Counted from the first letter of the stretch, positions 1-7,507 are shown. The stretch is 43,106 bases of DNA from Deltaproteobacteria bacterium (GCA_029261925.1 JAJDAJ010000043.1:1-43106); one strand, 5' to 3'. Notes: a model not told the origin generated them from the letters alone. Numbers and translations are program-made.

Positions 1-1
1 C

Positions 2-165
2 TGTGGCTGCCAGGTAGGTTGTTCATCCGGGTCCCTCTGAGATGATGGGTTTGCCTGAACTCAAAAGCTCAGAGGGGGTGCCCGGATGAAGATCCACGCG
101 AACGCGAGGACCACGTACAAGACTAGAGCAGAGCTGGTGGAGTTGCTCCCGCGGCGCGGCTGCCG
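2..165 (+). mobile_element. 5' end of an IS481-family insertion sequence, truncated
   Basis: The sequence starts with TGTGGCTG, followed by TAGGTTGT and TTCATCCGG. This order resembles the left terminal repeat of IS481-type elements as I remember it. An ATG at 86 opens a frame beginning MKIHANARTTYKTRAELV, which matches the usual start of IS481-family transposases (M-K-x-H-x-N-A at the N-terminus). The frame leaves any recognisable homology by about base 150 and stops near 210, so only about 25 transposase residues remain. An imperfect inverted repeat (22-41 against 68-90) brackets the start codon. The other end of the element is not in the window. Only the first 164 bases are present, so this is a remnant or a rearranged junction. 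Confidence 0.55.
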
Positions 166-168
166 GTG

Positions 169-600
169 TCAGCTTCCCCGGGCGCCCGGATCCGACAGCA
201 CGCCGTCTGGATCGTAGTAGATCTCCTGCTGACAGATGCGTCCGTCGTCGTGATAGCGGTACAGGGAGACGTAGTTCGAGCGCACCCGCTCGCCGCCCTG
301 CGCTTCCCAGTCGAAGTGGATCTGCGCGAAGGCCGTGCGCCCGCCGGGCGCGATGGCGCTGCCGACCGCCTCGTAGCGGATGTTCTGTAGCCCCGTGAGC
401 GTGGCCTGGATGAAGTCGAGCCCCGCCTCGATGCCGGTCATGATCCAGGAGGGGCGGTCGATGATGCGGAACGTCGGGCTCAGGTAGACCAGGTCGGGAT
501 GGTACAGGGCGCGCGCCAGGTAGATGTCGCCCTTCTCGTAGCTCTCCCGGAAGATCGCTTCCTGCTGCGCGAGCCCGTCCGTCGTCAGGGGGATCTTCAT
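169..600 (-). CDS. NTF2-like/SnoaL-like domain protein
   Basis: The protein has 143 residues, the normal length of a single NTF2-fold (SnoaL/DUF4440-like) domain. It opens with a helix (QQEAIFRESYEKGD) that precedes the typical 'one residue per day of exposure' helix and a strand (YHPDLVYLSP). It ends with paired strands (FAQIHFDWEAQGG, NYVSLYRYHDDGRICQQEIYYD). Such proteins are small cone-shaped barrels that act as isomerases, dehydratases, hydrolases or ligand binders, so a specific reaction cannot be named. No signal peptide is visible, so it is probably cytoplasmic. Its 3' end abuts the IS481 remnant. It is one of three NTF2-like genes in the window, the others being at 17743 and 19138. 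Confidence 0.75.
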   Translation of the reverse strand: MKIPLTTDGLAQQEAIFRESYEKGDIYLARALYHPDLVYLSPTFRIIDRPSWIMTGIEAGLDFIQATLTGLQNIRYEAVGSAIAPGGRTAFAQIHFDWEAQGGERVRSNYVSLYRYHDDGRICQQEIYYDPDGVLSDPGARGS

Positions 601-673
601 CGCGACCGGACCTCCGCCCGACGCATGGCGCCGGGTCTCGCCTGGAACTGCGCCACAGCCTGAGCCCGGATGC

Positions 674-1135
674 TCACCGCGTCACCAGGCCCGTGATCGG
701 CGTGTAGAACCAGGCGACCGTGCGATCGAGGTCGAGCGCAGGGTCCACGTACATCGATCCGGGGTTCTCCACGTTCTTCCGGAGCGCGTCGCGCGGCACG
801 GACACGTCGTCGGCGTCGACCGCGTAGATCGCCAGGTAGCGGTAAGGCTCGTTGCCGCCGTCGTCCATCTGTGCCGACGAGAGCCGGAAGCGCTGGGCGC
901 CGCTGAAGCCATTGACCTTGACGACGTCGGGCAGGTGGGTGCCCGTGTACCAGTCGTTGAAGACCTCGTCGGCGCCGTCGTGGGCGTTGCTGAGGACGAT
1001 GAGCATGTGCCCGGCGGCGCGATCGTCCGCGGAGCCGGGGCCGGCGAGCCGGGCGGTGAGCAGACCGAGCCCGAACGCCAGGCTGGCAACGGCCAGCATC
1101 GATACCGTGAAGCGGAGCTTGCCGGCGCCGGACAT
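674..1135 (-). CDS. membrane-anchored DUF4286-like alpha/beta-barrel protein
   Basis: The protein has 153 residues. Residues 8-30 form one hydrophobic segment (VSMLAVASLAFGLGLLTARLAG) that is a signal anchor or uncleaved signal. The rest resembles the DUF4286/EthD-like dimeric ferredoxin-fold family: MLIVLSNAHDG, then FNDWYTGTHLPDVV with the characteristic W-Y-x-x-x-H-L-P segment, then YRYLAIYAVD. Relatives bind small hydrophobic ligands or act in degradation pathways, but the reaction is not predictable. The ATG at 1135 is preceded by GAGGAG, which supports this start over the much longer open frame that runs through it. The gene is divergent from the HAF-repeat gene, with 240 bases between them. 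Confidence 0.65.
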   Translation of the reverse strand: MSGAGKLRFTVSMLAVASLAFGLGLLTARLAGPGSADDRAAGHMLIVLSNAHDGADEVFNDWYTGTHLPDVVKVNGFSGAQRFRLSSAQMDDGGNEPYRYLAIYAVDADDVSVPRDALRKNVENPGSMYVDPALDLDRTVAWFYTPITGLVTR

Positions 1136-1375
1136 TTCGATCTCCTCGGGCTCGTGCCCAGGCGCCGAGAATGCCACAGCGGCTGGATGCGCTGTCGGTG
1201 GCCGTTCCCGGCGTCCGGCGTCGGGGGTCCTCGGGGCAACCCGGCTTGAGGGGTCCGGCTCACGGAGCGCGGGCGTGGCCCGGCAGGCGTCCCCGGGGAC
1301 TGACGCACGGAGCCGCCCTGGCCTATCTGTCTGGGAGGCGCGGCGGGGCCGGGGCCGCGCCAAAGGGGGGCGGTG

Positions 1376-2671
1376 ATGCGGTGGCACGCGACGATCTGGC
1401 TTCTGTCGCTGGGCGTAGCACTCGGCCCGGGTGCGGTGGCCGCACAGACCTTCATCCGGCTGCCGGCGGAGGTCTCGGCCGAGGGCCTGTCCGACGACGG
1501 GCTCGTCGTGGTGGGCGGGCGGCGGGCCATCAGCGGGGAGGCCGTGCGCTGGACGGCGGCCGGGGGCGTGCTGCGCCTCGGGTTCCTGCCCGGGCTCGGA
1601 GATCGCAGCCGGGCGATCGCGGTCTCGGCCGACGGGGGCGTCGTCGTCGGCTGGTCGTGCCTCCTCGACATCTCGCAGAGCTGCGGGATCAGCGGGGCGT
1701 TTCGCTGGACGGAGGCCGGCGGCATGCTCGAGCTCACCGGTGGCACGGCCGAGGGCGTGTCCGCCGACGGCTCGGTCGTGGTCGGCATCAGCGGGGGCGC
1801 GCTCTCGGGCGAGGCGTATCGCTGGACGGCGGTGGGCGGGGTGGACGAGCTCGGCGTGCTCGCGGGCGGTGCGTGGAGCCGGGCCCGGGGCGTGTCCGCC
1901 GACGGCGCGGTCGTGGTGGGGCGTGCAGACGGCGAGCGCGCCTTCCGCTGGACCGCGGCGGACGGCCTGCTGGACCCGGGCTTCGGCGACGGCGCCGACG
2001 CGATCTCCGCCGACGGCGCGACCATCGTGGGCTCGCATTTCCGCTGGACCGAGGCCGGCGGAGCGCGGGATCTCGGCGTGCTCCCCGGGGACGTCGAGAG
2101 CCGCGCCCTGGGCGTCTCGGGAGACGGCGCGGTGGTGGTCGGCTGGAGCGGCGACGACCTCGCGCTGCGCGAGGCCTTCATCTGGGACCGGCCCAACGGC
2201 ATGCAGCCGCTCGCGTCCGTGCTGGAGACCGCCGGCGCGGCCCTGGCGGGCTGGACTCTCGAGGAGGCGCGGGGCGTCTCCGCGGACGGCCGCAGGATCG
2301 TGGGCGAGGGCACGAACCCGGCTGGCCCGACGGCACAGTCCTGGCTCGCCACCCTGGATTGTCCCGGCGACGACGACTGCGATTCCGTGCTCGACGGCGA
2401 GGACAACTGCCCGGGCCTGCGCACCGCGAACATCGCCGACGCCGACGGGAACGGCATCGGCGACGCGTGCGAGTGCGGTGATCAGACCGGAGACGGCTTC
2501 GTGACCATCGAGGACGTGCTCGCGATCAACGACGTGATCTTCGAGGCCCAGCAGGCCAGCCCGCTGTGCGACACGAACGACGACGACGCGTGCAACGTGG
2601 CCGACATCCTCGGGGTGAATGCGAGGATCTTCGGTGCGGAGGCCTTCTGCTCCCGCCATCCAGCGCCCTGA
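1376..2671 (+). CDS. secreted HAF-repeat protein with thrombospondin type-3 and dockerin-like C-terminus
   Basis: The protein has about 431 residues. A signal peptide covers residues 1-23 (LLSLGVALGPGAVAAQ). Residues 35-330 carry at least six HAF-type repeats with the core G-V-S-A-D-G-x-V-V-V-G, each followed by a W-T-x-x-G-G-x-x-x-L-G segment. These are beta-propeller-like modules of extracellular proteins. A thrombospondin type-3 calcium repeat follows (DGEDNCPG...DADGNGIGDAC), then a two-part dockerin-like module (CGDQTGDGFVTIEDVLAIN...CNVADILGVNARIF). A GTG lies directly before the ATG at 1376; the G-run at 1365-1370 serves as a ribosome site for either. The C-terminal module is shared with the gene at 5199. 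A surface or extracellular role is inferred. Confidence 0.8.
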   Translation: MRWHATIWLLSLGVALGPGAVAAQTFIRLPAEVSAEGLSDDGLVVVGGRRAISGEAVRWTAAGGVLRLGFLPGLGDRSRAIAVSADGGVVVGWSCLLDISQSCGISGAFRWTEAGGMLELTGGTAEGVSADGSVVVGISGGALSGEAYRWTAVGGVDELGVLAGGAWSRARGVSADGAVVVGRADGERAFRWTAADGLLDPGFGDGADAISADGATIVGSHFRWTEAGGARDLGVLPGDVESRALGVSGDGAVVVGWSGDDLALREAFIWDRPNGMQPLASVLETAGAALAGWTLEEARGVSADGRRIVGEGTNPAGPTAQSWLATLDCPGDDDCDSVLDGEDNCPGLRTANIADADGNGIGDACECGDQTGDGFVTIEDVLAINDVIFEAQQASPLCDTNDDDACNVADILGVNARIFGAEAFCSRHPAP

Positions 2672-2731
2672 TCGCGGAGCTTCGCGGCGTGCGCCGGTGA
2701 CCTGGCTGGCGTCGCCCGGCTGCTCGTTCGA

Positions 2732-2905
2732 TAGCTCGGGTCCGACCAGGGCGGCGATCGCGTCCGGCTCGCCCAGATCGAAGCCGTAGATCTGGGAGGC
2801 GTTGCCGGCGAGAATGGGCCGGATCTCGTCCGGGGGAACATCCGTGAGCATCTCGCGCAGGCAGCGCACGCTCTTGGTCTCCCGTCGAGGGAATCCGGGC
2901 AGCAT
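2732..2905 (-). pseudogene. C-terminal remnant of an amidohydrolase (Amidohydrolase_2 type)
   Basis: About 58 residues read on the minus strand (CLREMLTDVPPDEIRPILAG followed by NASQIYGFDLGE) match the typical tail of PF04909 metal-dependent hydrolases: a helix with V-P-x-D-E-x-R-x-I-L, then N-A-x-x-x-Y-G-F-D. Nothing of the upstream barrel or its metal ligands precedes it; the frame is cut about 10 residues before the homology. The original stop is also gone, so the frame runs on antisense through the HAF-repeat gene. I read this as a decayed gene end between the HAF gene and the M20 peptidase. A second wreck of the same family lies at 13664-13773. Confidence 0.55.
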
Positions 2906-2953
2906 CGACCGGTCAGCCCGGGGCGTCAAGCGGCGTGGAGGCCGTGGATCCGC

Positions 2954-4345
2954 TCAGGGCGCGGCGCCTGCGGGAGCGCCGGCTGCTGCCGAGAACGTCT
3001 CCACGAGCTCCATCATCACGGCCACTCCCCGCTGGAACTCCTCGACGGAGATGCGCTCGTCGTCGCCGTGCGCGCCGCTCATGTCGGCCGCGGGGATCGC
3101 CGCGGGCAGGTAGCCGTAGCTGGGGATGCCCAGGTCGCGGAAGAAGTGGCTGTCGGTGAATCCCGTCGAGACACCCGGAAAGACGACGGCACCGGGGAAG
3201 CGTTCCCGGCTGACGCGCTCGAGCAGGCGAAAGAGCTCCGTGTCGGGCGAGGAGGACGCCGCGCTGAAGACCACCAGCTGCTCGATCTCGATGCCGTCGT
3301 CGTCGATCCGCTTGCGCAGCGACTCGACGAAGGCCTCCGGATCCTGGTCGGGAAGCATCCGGCAGTCGAGCTCGGCGTGCGCCCGTGACGGCACGACGTT
3401 GACCTTGGTGCTGCCCGACAGGACGGTCAGGGAGCAGGTGTTCCGCAGCAGGGCGTGCAGCATCGGGTGCTCGGCCTGCAGGCGCTCGAGGAACCCCGGC
3501 TCGGCGATCGCGCGGTCGATGTCCCGCAGCTCGCTCGCCCAGGGCTCGCCGACCGCGCCCGCCGTCGCCTCGAAAACCGCTCGAACCGGTTCGAGCACGC
3601 GCGGCGCGAAGGGCCGGTCGGCGAGCCGCTGCAGCGCGGCGACCAGCCGGGTGGTCGCCGGGTCGGGCAGCGGCACGGAGCCGTGCCCGCCGGTCCCGCG
3701 CGCACTCAGCCGCAGCCAGGCCGGCACCTTCTCGGCAACCTCGATCGAGACCTCCACGCGCGAACCGCGGCGCAGGGTCACGCCGCCCTCGTTGAGCACG
3801 AAACCCACGTCCTCGAACAGCTCCGGTCGGTGCTCGACCAGCCAGCCGGCGCCGTACGCCCCGCCGGCCTCCTCGTCCGCCGTGGCCATGAACACCACGT
3901 CGCGGCGCAGCGGCCGGCCGCCGCGCGCCAGCGCGAGGAAGGCCTCGAGGTGCATGATGCCCAGGCCCTTGGTGTCCAGCGTGCCGCGGCCGTGCACGAA
4001 GCCGTCGCGCTCCACTGCCTCGAACGGATCGGTCTGCCAGGTCTCCGGGCTCGCGGGCACCACGTCGATGTGGTGCAGCAGCAGCAGCGCGGGCTCGTCG
4101 CCACCCCGCAGCCGCGCCCAGATGCTGCCGCGCCCCGGGGCCGGCTCGGCGGTCTCGTACTCGATCCCCTGCGCCCCCAGGACCCCGGCCAGGAACGCCA
4201 CGCCGCGGCTCTCGTTGCCGGGCGGGTTGGTGGTGTCGATCTCCACGTACGCCTTCAGCCGTGCGAGCGCATCGTCGGGCGCGCCCGCGTGTGCGGCGCC
4301 TGCGTGGCCGAGAAGCAGTGCGGCGATGCTGAGTGCGCGGATCAT
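2954..4345 (-). CDS. secreted M20-family metallopeptidase
   Basis: The protein has 463 residues from the chosen ATG. A Sec signal peptide ends near residue 20 ([20 protein letters not shown]). M20/M25/M40 hallmarks follow in order: [11 protein letters not shown] (metal His92 and Asp94), [10 protein letters not shown] (bridging Asp124), ATADEEAGG (catalytic Glu158/159) and, late, GAHGDDERI (metal His). A dimerisation domain ([10 protein letters not shown] onward) lies between. The enzyme probably cleaves peptides or N-acyl amino acids with two zinc ions in the periplasm. GGGGGAGAG lies almost on top of the ATG. A longer reading to 4393 adds 16 polar residues that would bury the signal peptide, so it is disfavoured. 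Confidence 0.85.
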   Translation of the reverse strand: MIRALSIAALLLGHAGAAHAGAPDDALARLKAYVEIDTTNPPGNESRGVAFLAGVLGAQGIEYETAEPAPGRGSIWARLRGGDEPALLLLHHIDVVPASPETWQTDPFEAVERDGFVHGRGTLDTKGLGIMHLEAFLALARGGRPLRRDVVFMATADEEAGGAYGAGWLVEHRPELFEDVGFVLNEGGVTLRRGSRVEVSIEVAEKVPAWLRLSARGTGGHGSVPLPDPATTRLVAALQRLADRPFAPRVLEPVRAVFEATAGAVGEPWASELRDIDRAIAEPGFLERLQAEHPMLHALLRNTCSLTVLSGSTKVNVVPSRAHAELDCRMLPDQDPEAFVESLRKRIDDDGIEIEQLVVFSAASSSPDTELFRLLERVSRERFPGAVVFPGVSTGFTDSHFFRDLGIPSYGYLPAAIPAADMSGAHGDDERISVEEFQRGVAVMMELVETFSAAAGAPAGAAP

Positions 4346-4572
4346 CTCTCCCCCGGACACGTGGTCGCTCCAGGACCGATCGTACACCGGCACTGCAGTG
4401 CGCGGCCGGCTCTGCGAGACAGCCGCTCGGGGTCTGGGCGTTGCCCCGTCCCGGTCCCGGGGGCGCGCCGTGCGGAGCCGCGGTTCCGCTGCAGCTTCTA
4501 CAAAGGACGCGCGGCACGGGCGCGCGAGCGCGCACGGCGCGCCTGCTCCGGCCGCGGAGGCCTCTCACGAGC

Positions 4573-4588
4573 TGGCATGCGAGCTGCA
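4573..4588 (+). promoter_or_regulatory. sigma-54-like promoter
   Basis: TGGCAT-N5-CTGCA places GG and GC elements exactly ten bases apart, as in the -24/-12 promoter consensus TGGCAC-N5-TTGC. Initiation would fall near 4599, just before the AAGGAGG ribosome site at 4605-4611 of the DUF1328 gene. No activator site was recognised, and chance matches occur in GC-rich DNA. Confidence 0.3.
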
Positions 4589-4619
4589 GCACTGCGCGCT
4601 CCAGAAGGAGGAGCGAAAA

Positions 4620-4793
4620 ATGCTCAGCTGGGCACTCACATTCCTGATCCTGGCCCTGGTGGCAGGGCTGCTGGGGTTCTCGGGGGTCGCCGGGACCTTC
4701 GCGAACGTGGCCTGGATCCTGTTCGTGGTCTTCCTGGTCCTCATGATCGTGTCCGCGATCGTCGGGGCCGCCCGCGGACGCTCACCCGTATAG
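4620..4793 (+). CDS. DUF1328 (YtjA/UPF0391) small membrane protein
   Basis: The protein has 57 residues: [20 protein letters not shown], a short loop ([11 protein letters not shown]), then [17 protein letters not shown] and a basic tail (ARGRSPV). Two membrane segments and the ML-x-WAL start are diagnostic of the DUF1328 family. These are inner-membrane proteins of unknown function, often linked to stress responses. The start follows AAGGAGG, seven to nine bases upstream. The gene is probably co-transcribed with the small lipoprotein gene 80 bases downstream, across a perfect palindrome. Confidence 0.88.
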   Translation: MLSWALTFLILALVAGLLGFSGVAGTFANVAWILFVVFLVLMIVSAIVGAARGRSPV

Positions 4794-4803
4794 GACGGGA
4801 CTC

Positions 4804-4826
4804 CCCGGGGCCGGACCGGCCCCGGG
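4804..4826 (+). repeat. perfect 23-base inverted repeat between two small envelope genes
   Basis: The arms CCCGGGGCCGG (4804-4814) and CCGGCCCCGGG (4816-4826) are exact reverse complements around one A. In RNA they would form a very stable hairpin. No T-run follows, so rho-independent termination is unlikely to be efficient. A partial terminator, or a stabiliser of the DUF1328 message end, is more plausible. Confidence 0.6.
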
Positions 4827-4873
4827 ACCCCGAACCCCACCAGAACCATTCACCGAAACGCAGGAGCCATTCG

Positions 4874-5077
4874 ATGCAATCCATTCGACGCGCGCACGGA
4901 GGTGCGCACACGGCCACTCTCCGGCTGATCCTGAGCACACTCGTGCTCGCACTCGGCGTCGTGCCGCTGGCCGCGTGCGACGACTCGAGCTCCGTGGAAG
5001 AGGCCGCCGAGGAGCTGCGCGACTCGGCAGAGGACGCTGCCGACGAGGTCCGGGACGAGATCGACGATCACACCTGA
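4874..5077 (+). CDS. small lipoprotein with acidic amphipathic tail
   Basis: The protein has 67 residues. A lipoprotein signal ends in the lipobox L-A-A-C (VLALGVVPLAACDDSS), so the mature chain would start at that Cys. The mature part is about 33 residues, almost all charged or Ala (EEAAEELRDSAEDAADEVRDE), and forms one amphipathic helix. The Asp-Asp after the Cys is an inner-membrane retention signal in enterobacteria; whether that rule holds here is unknown. GGAG at 4863-4866 serves as the ribosome site. It resembles entericidin-like small lipoproteins in architecture only. A function beyond the envelope cannot be assigned. Confidence 0.75.
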   Translation: MQSIRRAHGGAHTATLRLILSTLVLALGVVPLAACDDSSSVEEAAEELRDSAEDAADEVRDEIDDHT

Positions 5078-5089
5078 TCCCCCGCGGCG

Positions 5090-5119
5090 TTGACGCCGGA
5101 GACCGGGCGCCTGTAGTGT
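5090..5119 (+). promoter_or_regulatory. sigma-70-like promoter of the gene at 5199
   Basis: TTGACG (5090-5095), an 18-base spacer and TAGTGT (5114-5119) form a plausible promoter. Transcription from about 5126 would produce a leader of about 73 bases containing the two hairpins at 5129-5178. Confidence 0.4.
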
Positions 5120-5128
5120 GCGAGTGGG

Positions 5129-5178
5129 GCGAGGTCCCGGACCCTCCGGGGCCTCGCTTCCGCGTTCTTCGGAACGCG
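5129..5178 (+). promoter_or_regulatory. structured 5' leader: two consecutive hairpins, the second with a UUCG tetraloop
   Basis: Hairpin 1 pairs GCGAGG-T-CCCGG (5129-5140) with CCGGG-G-CCTCGC (5146-5157), with one G-U pair and an ACCCT loop. Hairpin 2 pairs CGCGTTC (5161-5167) with GAACGCG (5172-5178) around TTCG, the exceptionally stable cUUCGg loop. The GGAGGG ribosome site begins four to five bases after hairpin 2. A leader like this can tune RNA stability or ribosome access. It may also be an old terminator of the upstream genes, though no T-run follows. Confidence 0.55.
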
Positions 5179-5198
5179 TCCTGGAGGGAGACTCGCCG

Positions 5199-6158
5199 AT
5201 GCGTCCGTGCACCCGTCTGCTCGTGCTGATCCTGCCGTGGCTGGGCGCACTGCCGGTCGCCGCCGAGGACCTGACCCTCAGCTGGACCGCCATGCTCGAG
5301 CACGTCCAGGTGGACAATCCGCCCTCTGTGTTCAACGGCTTTCCCGTCGGGACGCCGGTGGGGGGCTCCATCACCTACGACGACGTGAGCTGCGACGCGG
5401 GCTGCACGGGCACGGGTAGCGCTGGCTTCTACACCTTCGTCGATCACACGGCGAACATGGACTTCGGGACCCTCTCCCTCGTCTACGGCCCCCCCGACGC
5501 GGAGGCCACCGTGGTGGTCAACGATGATTCCTCTCTCGGCTCGCTCTTCGCCGACGTGCTCAGTGCGGTCACGGGTACGACCGTCGTTCCGGGAACGCTC
5601 ATCGATGCCTGGACGCTGACGAGCCGCGAGCAGACGCTCGACGGGGACCGCCGCTTCGGACTGGCCTTCGTCTCGTTCGACACCAGCCTCTACGACAGCA
5701 GCGACTATCGTCGGGCACCGGATCCTGCCGATGTCGACGTCGTCTACTTCTTCGCCATCGAGGGGACTTTCCTCAACTTCTACTTCGGGACGGGCCTCGC
5801 GACGCTGGGCGGCGCGGGGGACCTGGACGGTGACGGGATCCTCGACGCGAGTGACAACTGTCCGCACGCGTCCAACCCCGGCCAGGCGAACAGCGACGCG
5901 CTACCGCGTGGCGACGCGTGCCTCTGCGGCGATCAGACGGGAGACGGGCGGATCACCGTGTCCGACATCCTCGGCGCGAACGCGGCGATCTTCGACCCCG
6001 CGCTCGCGGCACCGCTGTGCGACGCCAACCACGACGGCATGTGCAACGTGGGGGACATCCTGGGAATCAACGCCGAGATCTTCAGCCCCGGCGAGACGGC
6101 GGTCTGTGCGCAGCAGCCGTGCCCGGACCTGGAGCTGAGCTGCCCGGCCCAGAACTAG
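5199..6158 (+). CDS. secreted protein with thrombospondin type-3 repeat and dockerin-like C-terminal module
   Basis: The protein has 319 residues with a signal peptide (residues 1-22, LLVLILPWLGALPVAAE). Residues 23-200 are an all-beta region rich in Asp and aromatics, with no family I can name. It resembles 'PEP-CTERM-like' exported domains in flavour (LTLSWTAMLEHVQ, GGSITYDDV). Residues 212-245 hold a thrombospondin type-3 calcium repeat (DLDGDGILDASDNCPHASNP). Residues 245-310 hold the two-part dockerin-like module (CGDQTGDGRITVSDILGAN...CNVGDILGINAEIF) that is nearly the same as in the HAF-repeat protein at 1376. GGAGGG at 5183-5188 supports the ATG. Secretion and calcium binding are inferred; the binding partner is unknown. 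Confidence 0.75.
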   Translation: MRPCTRLLVLILPWLGALPVAAEDLTLSWTAMLEHVQVDNPPSVFNGFPVGTPVGGSITYDDVSCDAGCTGTGSAGFYTFVDHTANMDFGTLSLVYGPPDAEATVVVNDDSSLGSLFADVLSAVTGTTVVPGTLIDAWTLTSREQTLDGDRRFGLAFVSFDTSLYDSSDYRRAPDPADVDVVYFFAIEGTFLNFYFGTGLATLGGAGDLDGDGILDASDNCPHASNPGQANSDALPRGDACLCGDQTGDGRITVSDILGANAAIFDPALAAPLCDANHDGMCNVGDILGINAEIFSPGETAVCAQQPCPDLELSCPAQN

Positions 6159-6192
6159 CACTCCTGGCTCCGCTCTTCGCCGCGGCCGCGAC

Positions 6193-6603
6193 TCAGGAGG
6201 GCGGCTTGCGCGAGCGGAGGAACGCCAGGTACTTGAGGAGCTCCTCCTCTTCCTCGGCGGTCAGGTCGTCGATCGCGAACGCCGCCAGCCTGCGGCGGCG
6301 CCCGCGCTTGCCGCCCGGCTCGGGTAGCAGGTAGCCGGCCTTCTCCATCAGCGCCTCGTACGGAACGGCGTAGACGGCTGCCAGGCTGTGAAGGACATTG
6401 GGGGAGGGCTTCTGGATCCTCCCCTTCTCGAGCTGGCTCAGGTAGGCGTTGGAGACCGCGCGGTCGGTGGCCTCCTGGACCTGACGCAGCGACAGCCCCT
6501 TCGCGACCCGGAGATCGGCGAGCAGGGCGCCGAGATCGCTCGGCTGCGCGACGAACTGCGAGCGCTTGCGACTGCTCCGCGGTTGCTTCCGGTCGTTCGC
6601 CAT
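6193..6603 (-). CDS. XRE-family transcriptional regulator
   Basis: The protein has 136 residues from the chosen ATG. After a basic N-terminus (KQPRSSRKR), a helix-turn-helix of the Cro/CI type spans about residues 24-84: LADLRVAKGLSLRQVQEA, then AYLSQLEKGRIQKPSPNVL, then the typical AAVYAVPYEALMEKAGYL. A basic linker and an acidic C-terminal helix (LTAEEEEELLKYLAFLR) follow, possibly for dimerisation. The ATG at 6603 has no Shine-Dalgarno sequence but sits seven bases after a good -10 box, suggesting a leaderless message. The open frame could extend to 6639, but that would place the start inside the -35 box. The gene follows the TIR-like/transglutaminase pair on the same strand and could regulate it. 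Confidence 0.85.
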   Translation of the reverse strand: MANDRKQPRSSRKRSQFVAQPSDLGALLADLRVAKGLSLRQVQEATDRAVSNAYLSQLEKGRIQKPSPNVLHSLAAVYAVPYEALMEKAGYLLPEPGGKRGRRRRLAAFAIDDLTAEEEEELLKYLAFLRSRKPPS

Positions 6604-6610
6604 GTCGCGC

Positions 6611-6639
6611 AGTATTTGCAAAAAGCCGTGGCGCATCAA
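6611..6639 (-). promoter_or_regulatory. promoter of the XRE regulator gene
   Basis: Read on the minus strand, TTGATG (6639-6634), a 17-base spacer and AATACT (6616-6611) make a good sigma-70-type promoter. It ends seven bases before the ATG at 6603, so the transcript would start at or next to the start codon. Confidence 0.5.
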
Positions 6640-6673
6640 GCGAACCGGTCGCCGGGCGCGACCCTCTCGCGCG

Positions 6674-7507
6674 CTACGCGGCCCCGCTCCCGACCTCGTC
6701 CGTCCAGACCCGGAAGCCCTTGAGCTCGTTGGGGCCGAAGGTATTGCTGATGGCCACGTCGGAGGCGTCGCGACCGCGAGCGATCAGCACACGACCCCTG
6801 CGCGGCGTGTTGTTCCGCGGGTCGAAGGTGTGCCAGGCACCGTCCAGGTACGCCTCGAACCAGGCCGCGAAGTCCATGGGGGCATGCGGAGGCGGGATGC
6901 CGATGTCGCTCAGATACCCGGTGCAGTAGCGCGCGGGGATGTTCATGCTCCGGCAGAGCGCGACGGCGAGGTGCGTGAAGTCGCGACAGACGCCGGTCCG
7001 CTCGTTGAAGGCCTGCCACGCGGTCTTGGTGGGGCGCGCGTGCTCGTAGCCGAAGCCGACGTGCTGGTGGGCGAAGTCGCAGATCGCCTGGACGCGCGCC
7101 CAGCCCGGCGGGGACGCGCTGAACAGATCCCAGGCCACCTCGGAAAGCAGGTCCGTCTCGCAGTACCGGCTGCCCAGGAGGAAGACCAGGGTCTCCTCCG
7201 GCAGGGCCTCCACGGGGTGCTGCCGCGCGGAGGGCACGACCGGGTCGGGCTGGCCGCTGTCGTTCAGCAGCGCGTCGGCCGACAGCCGGATCTCACCCTG
7301 CGGGGCGACGATGCGGCTGCACCAGTTGCCGAAGGCATCGCGATACGCGGCGGTCGGGACGGACGGCCGGGTGATCAGGTGATCGGGCACGACGATGTCG
7401 GAGACGCGCGTGGAGTGGATGTGCAGCGTCAGGATCATCGGCGTCGGCTGCGGACAGTCGTACACCAGCTCGTACCCGGCCCGGATCTGCACGCCAGGGC
7501 CGGTCAT
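6674..7507 (-). CDS. transglutaminase-like cysteine protease-fold protein
   Basis: The protein has 277 residues. Residues 5-90 look like the bacterial transglutaminase N-terminal beta domain (VQIRAGYELVYDCPQ, PMILTLHIHSTRVSDIVVPD). Residues 135-235 are the transglutaminase core: the nucleophile is in RTGVCRDFTHLA (Cys174), and the later Trp/Asp region reads PMDFAAWFEAYLDGAWHTFDP (Asp229). In classical members this stretch carries H-A-W; here it reads F-A-A-W. As I recall, that is common in one COG1305 subfamily, so activity cannot be assumed or excluded. The ATG lies inside the upstream TIR-like gene's stop (ATGA), which indicates translational coupling. It is most likely a protease or peptide hydrolase. 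Its role is unknown, but the partner suggests signalling or defence. Confidence 0.8.
   Translation of the reverse strand: MTGPGVQIRAGYELVYDCPQPTPMILTLHIHSTRVSDIVVPDHLITRPSVPTAAYRDAFGNWCSRIVAPQGEIRLSADALLNDSGQPDPVVPSARQHPVEALPEETLVFLLGSRYCETDLLSEVAWDLFSASPPGWARVQAICDFAHQHVGFGYEHARPTKTAWQAFNERTGVCRDFTHLAVALCRSMNIPARYCTGYLSDIGIPPPHAPMDFAAWFEAYLDGAWHTFDPRNNTPRRGRVLIARGRDASDVAISNTFGPNELKGFRVWTDEVGSGAA

Noticed and set aside
674..2929. 751-residue open frame on the minus strand
   Set aside because: Only its last 153 residues are a real gene (674-1135), and its first residues are an amidohydrolase remnant. The middle is the antisense of the HAF-repeat gene, kept open by GC content.
6604..6639. Earlier start (6639) for the XRE regulator
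   Set aside because: It would put the start codon within the -35 box and add 12 residues not seen in the family.
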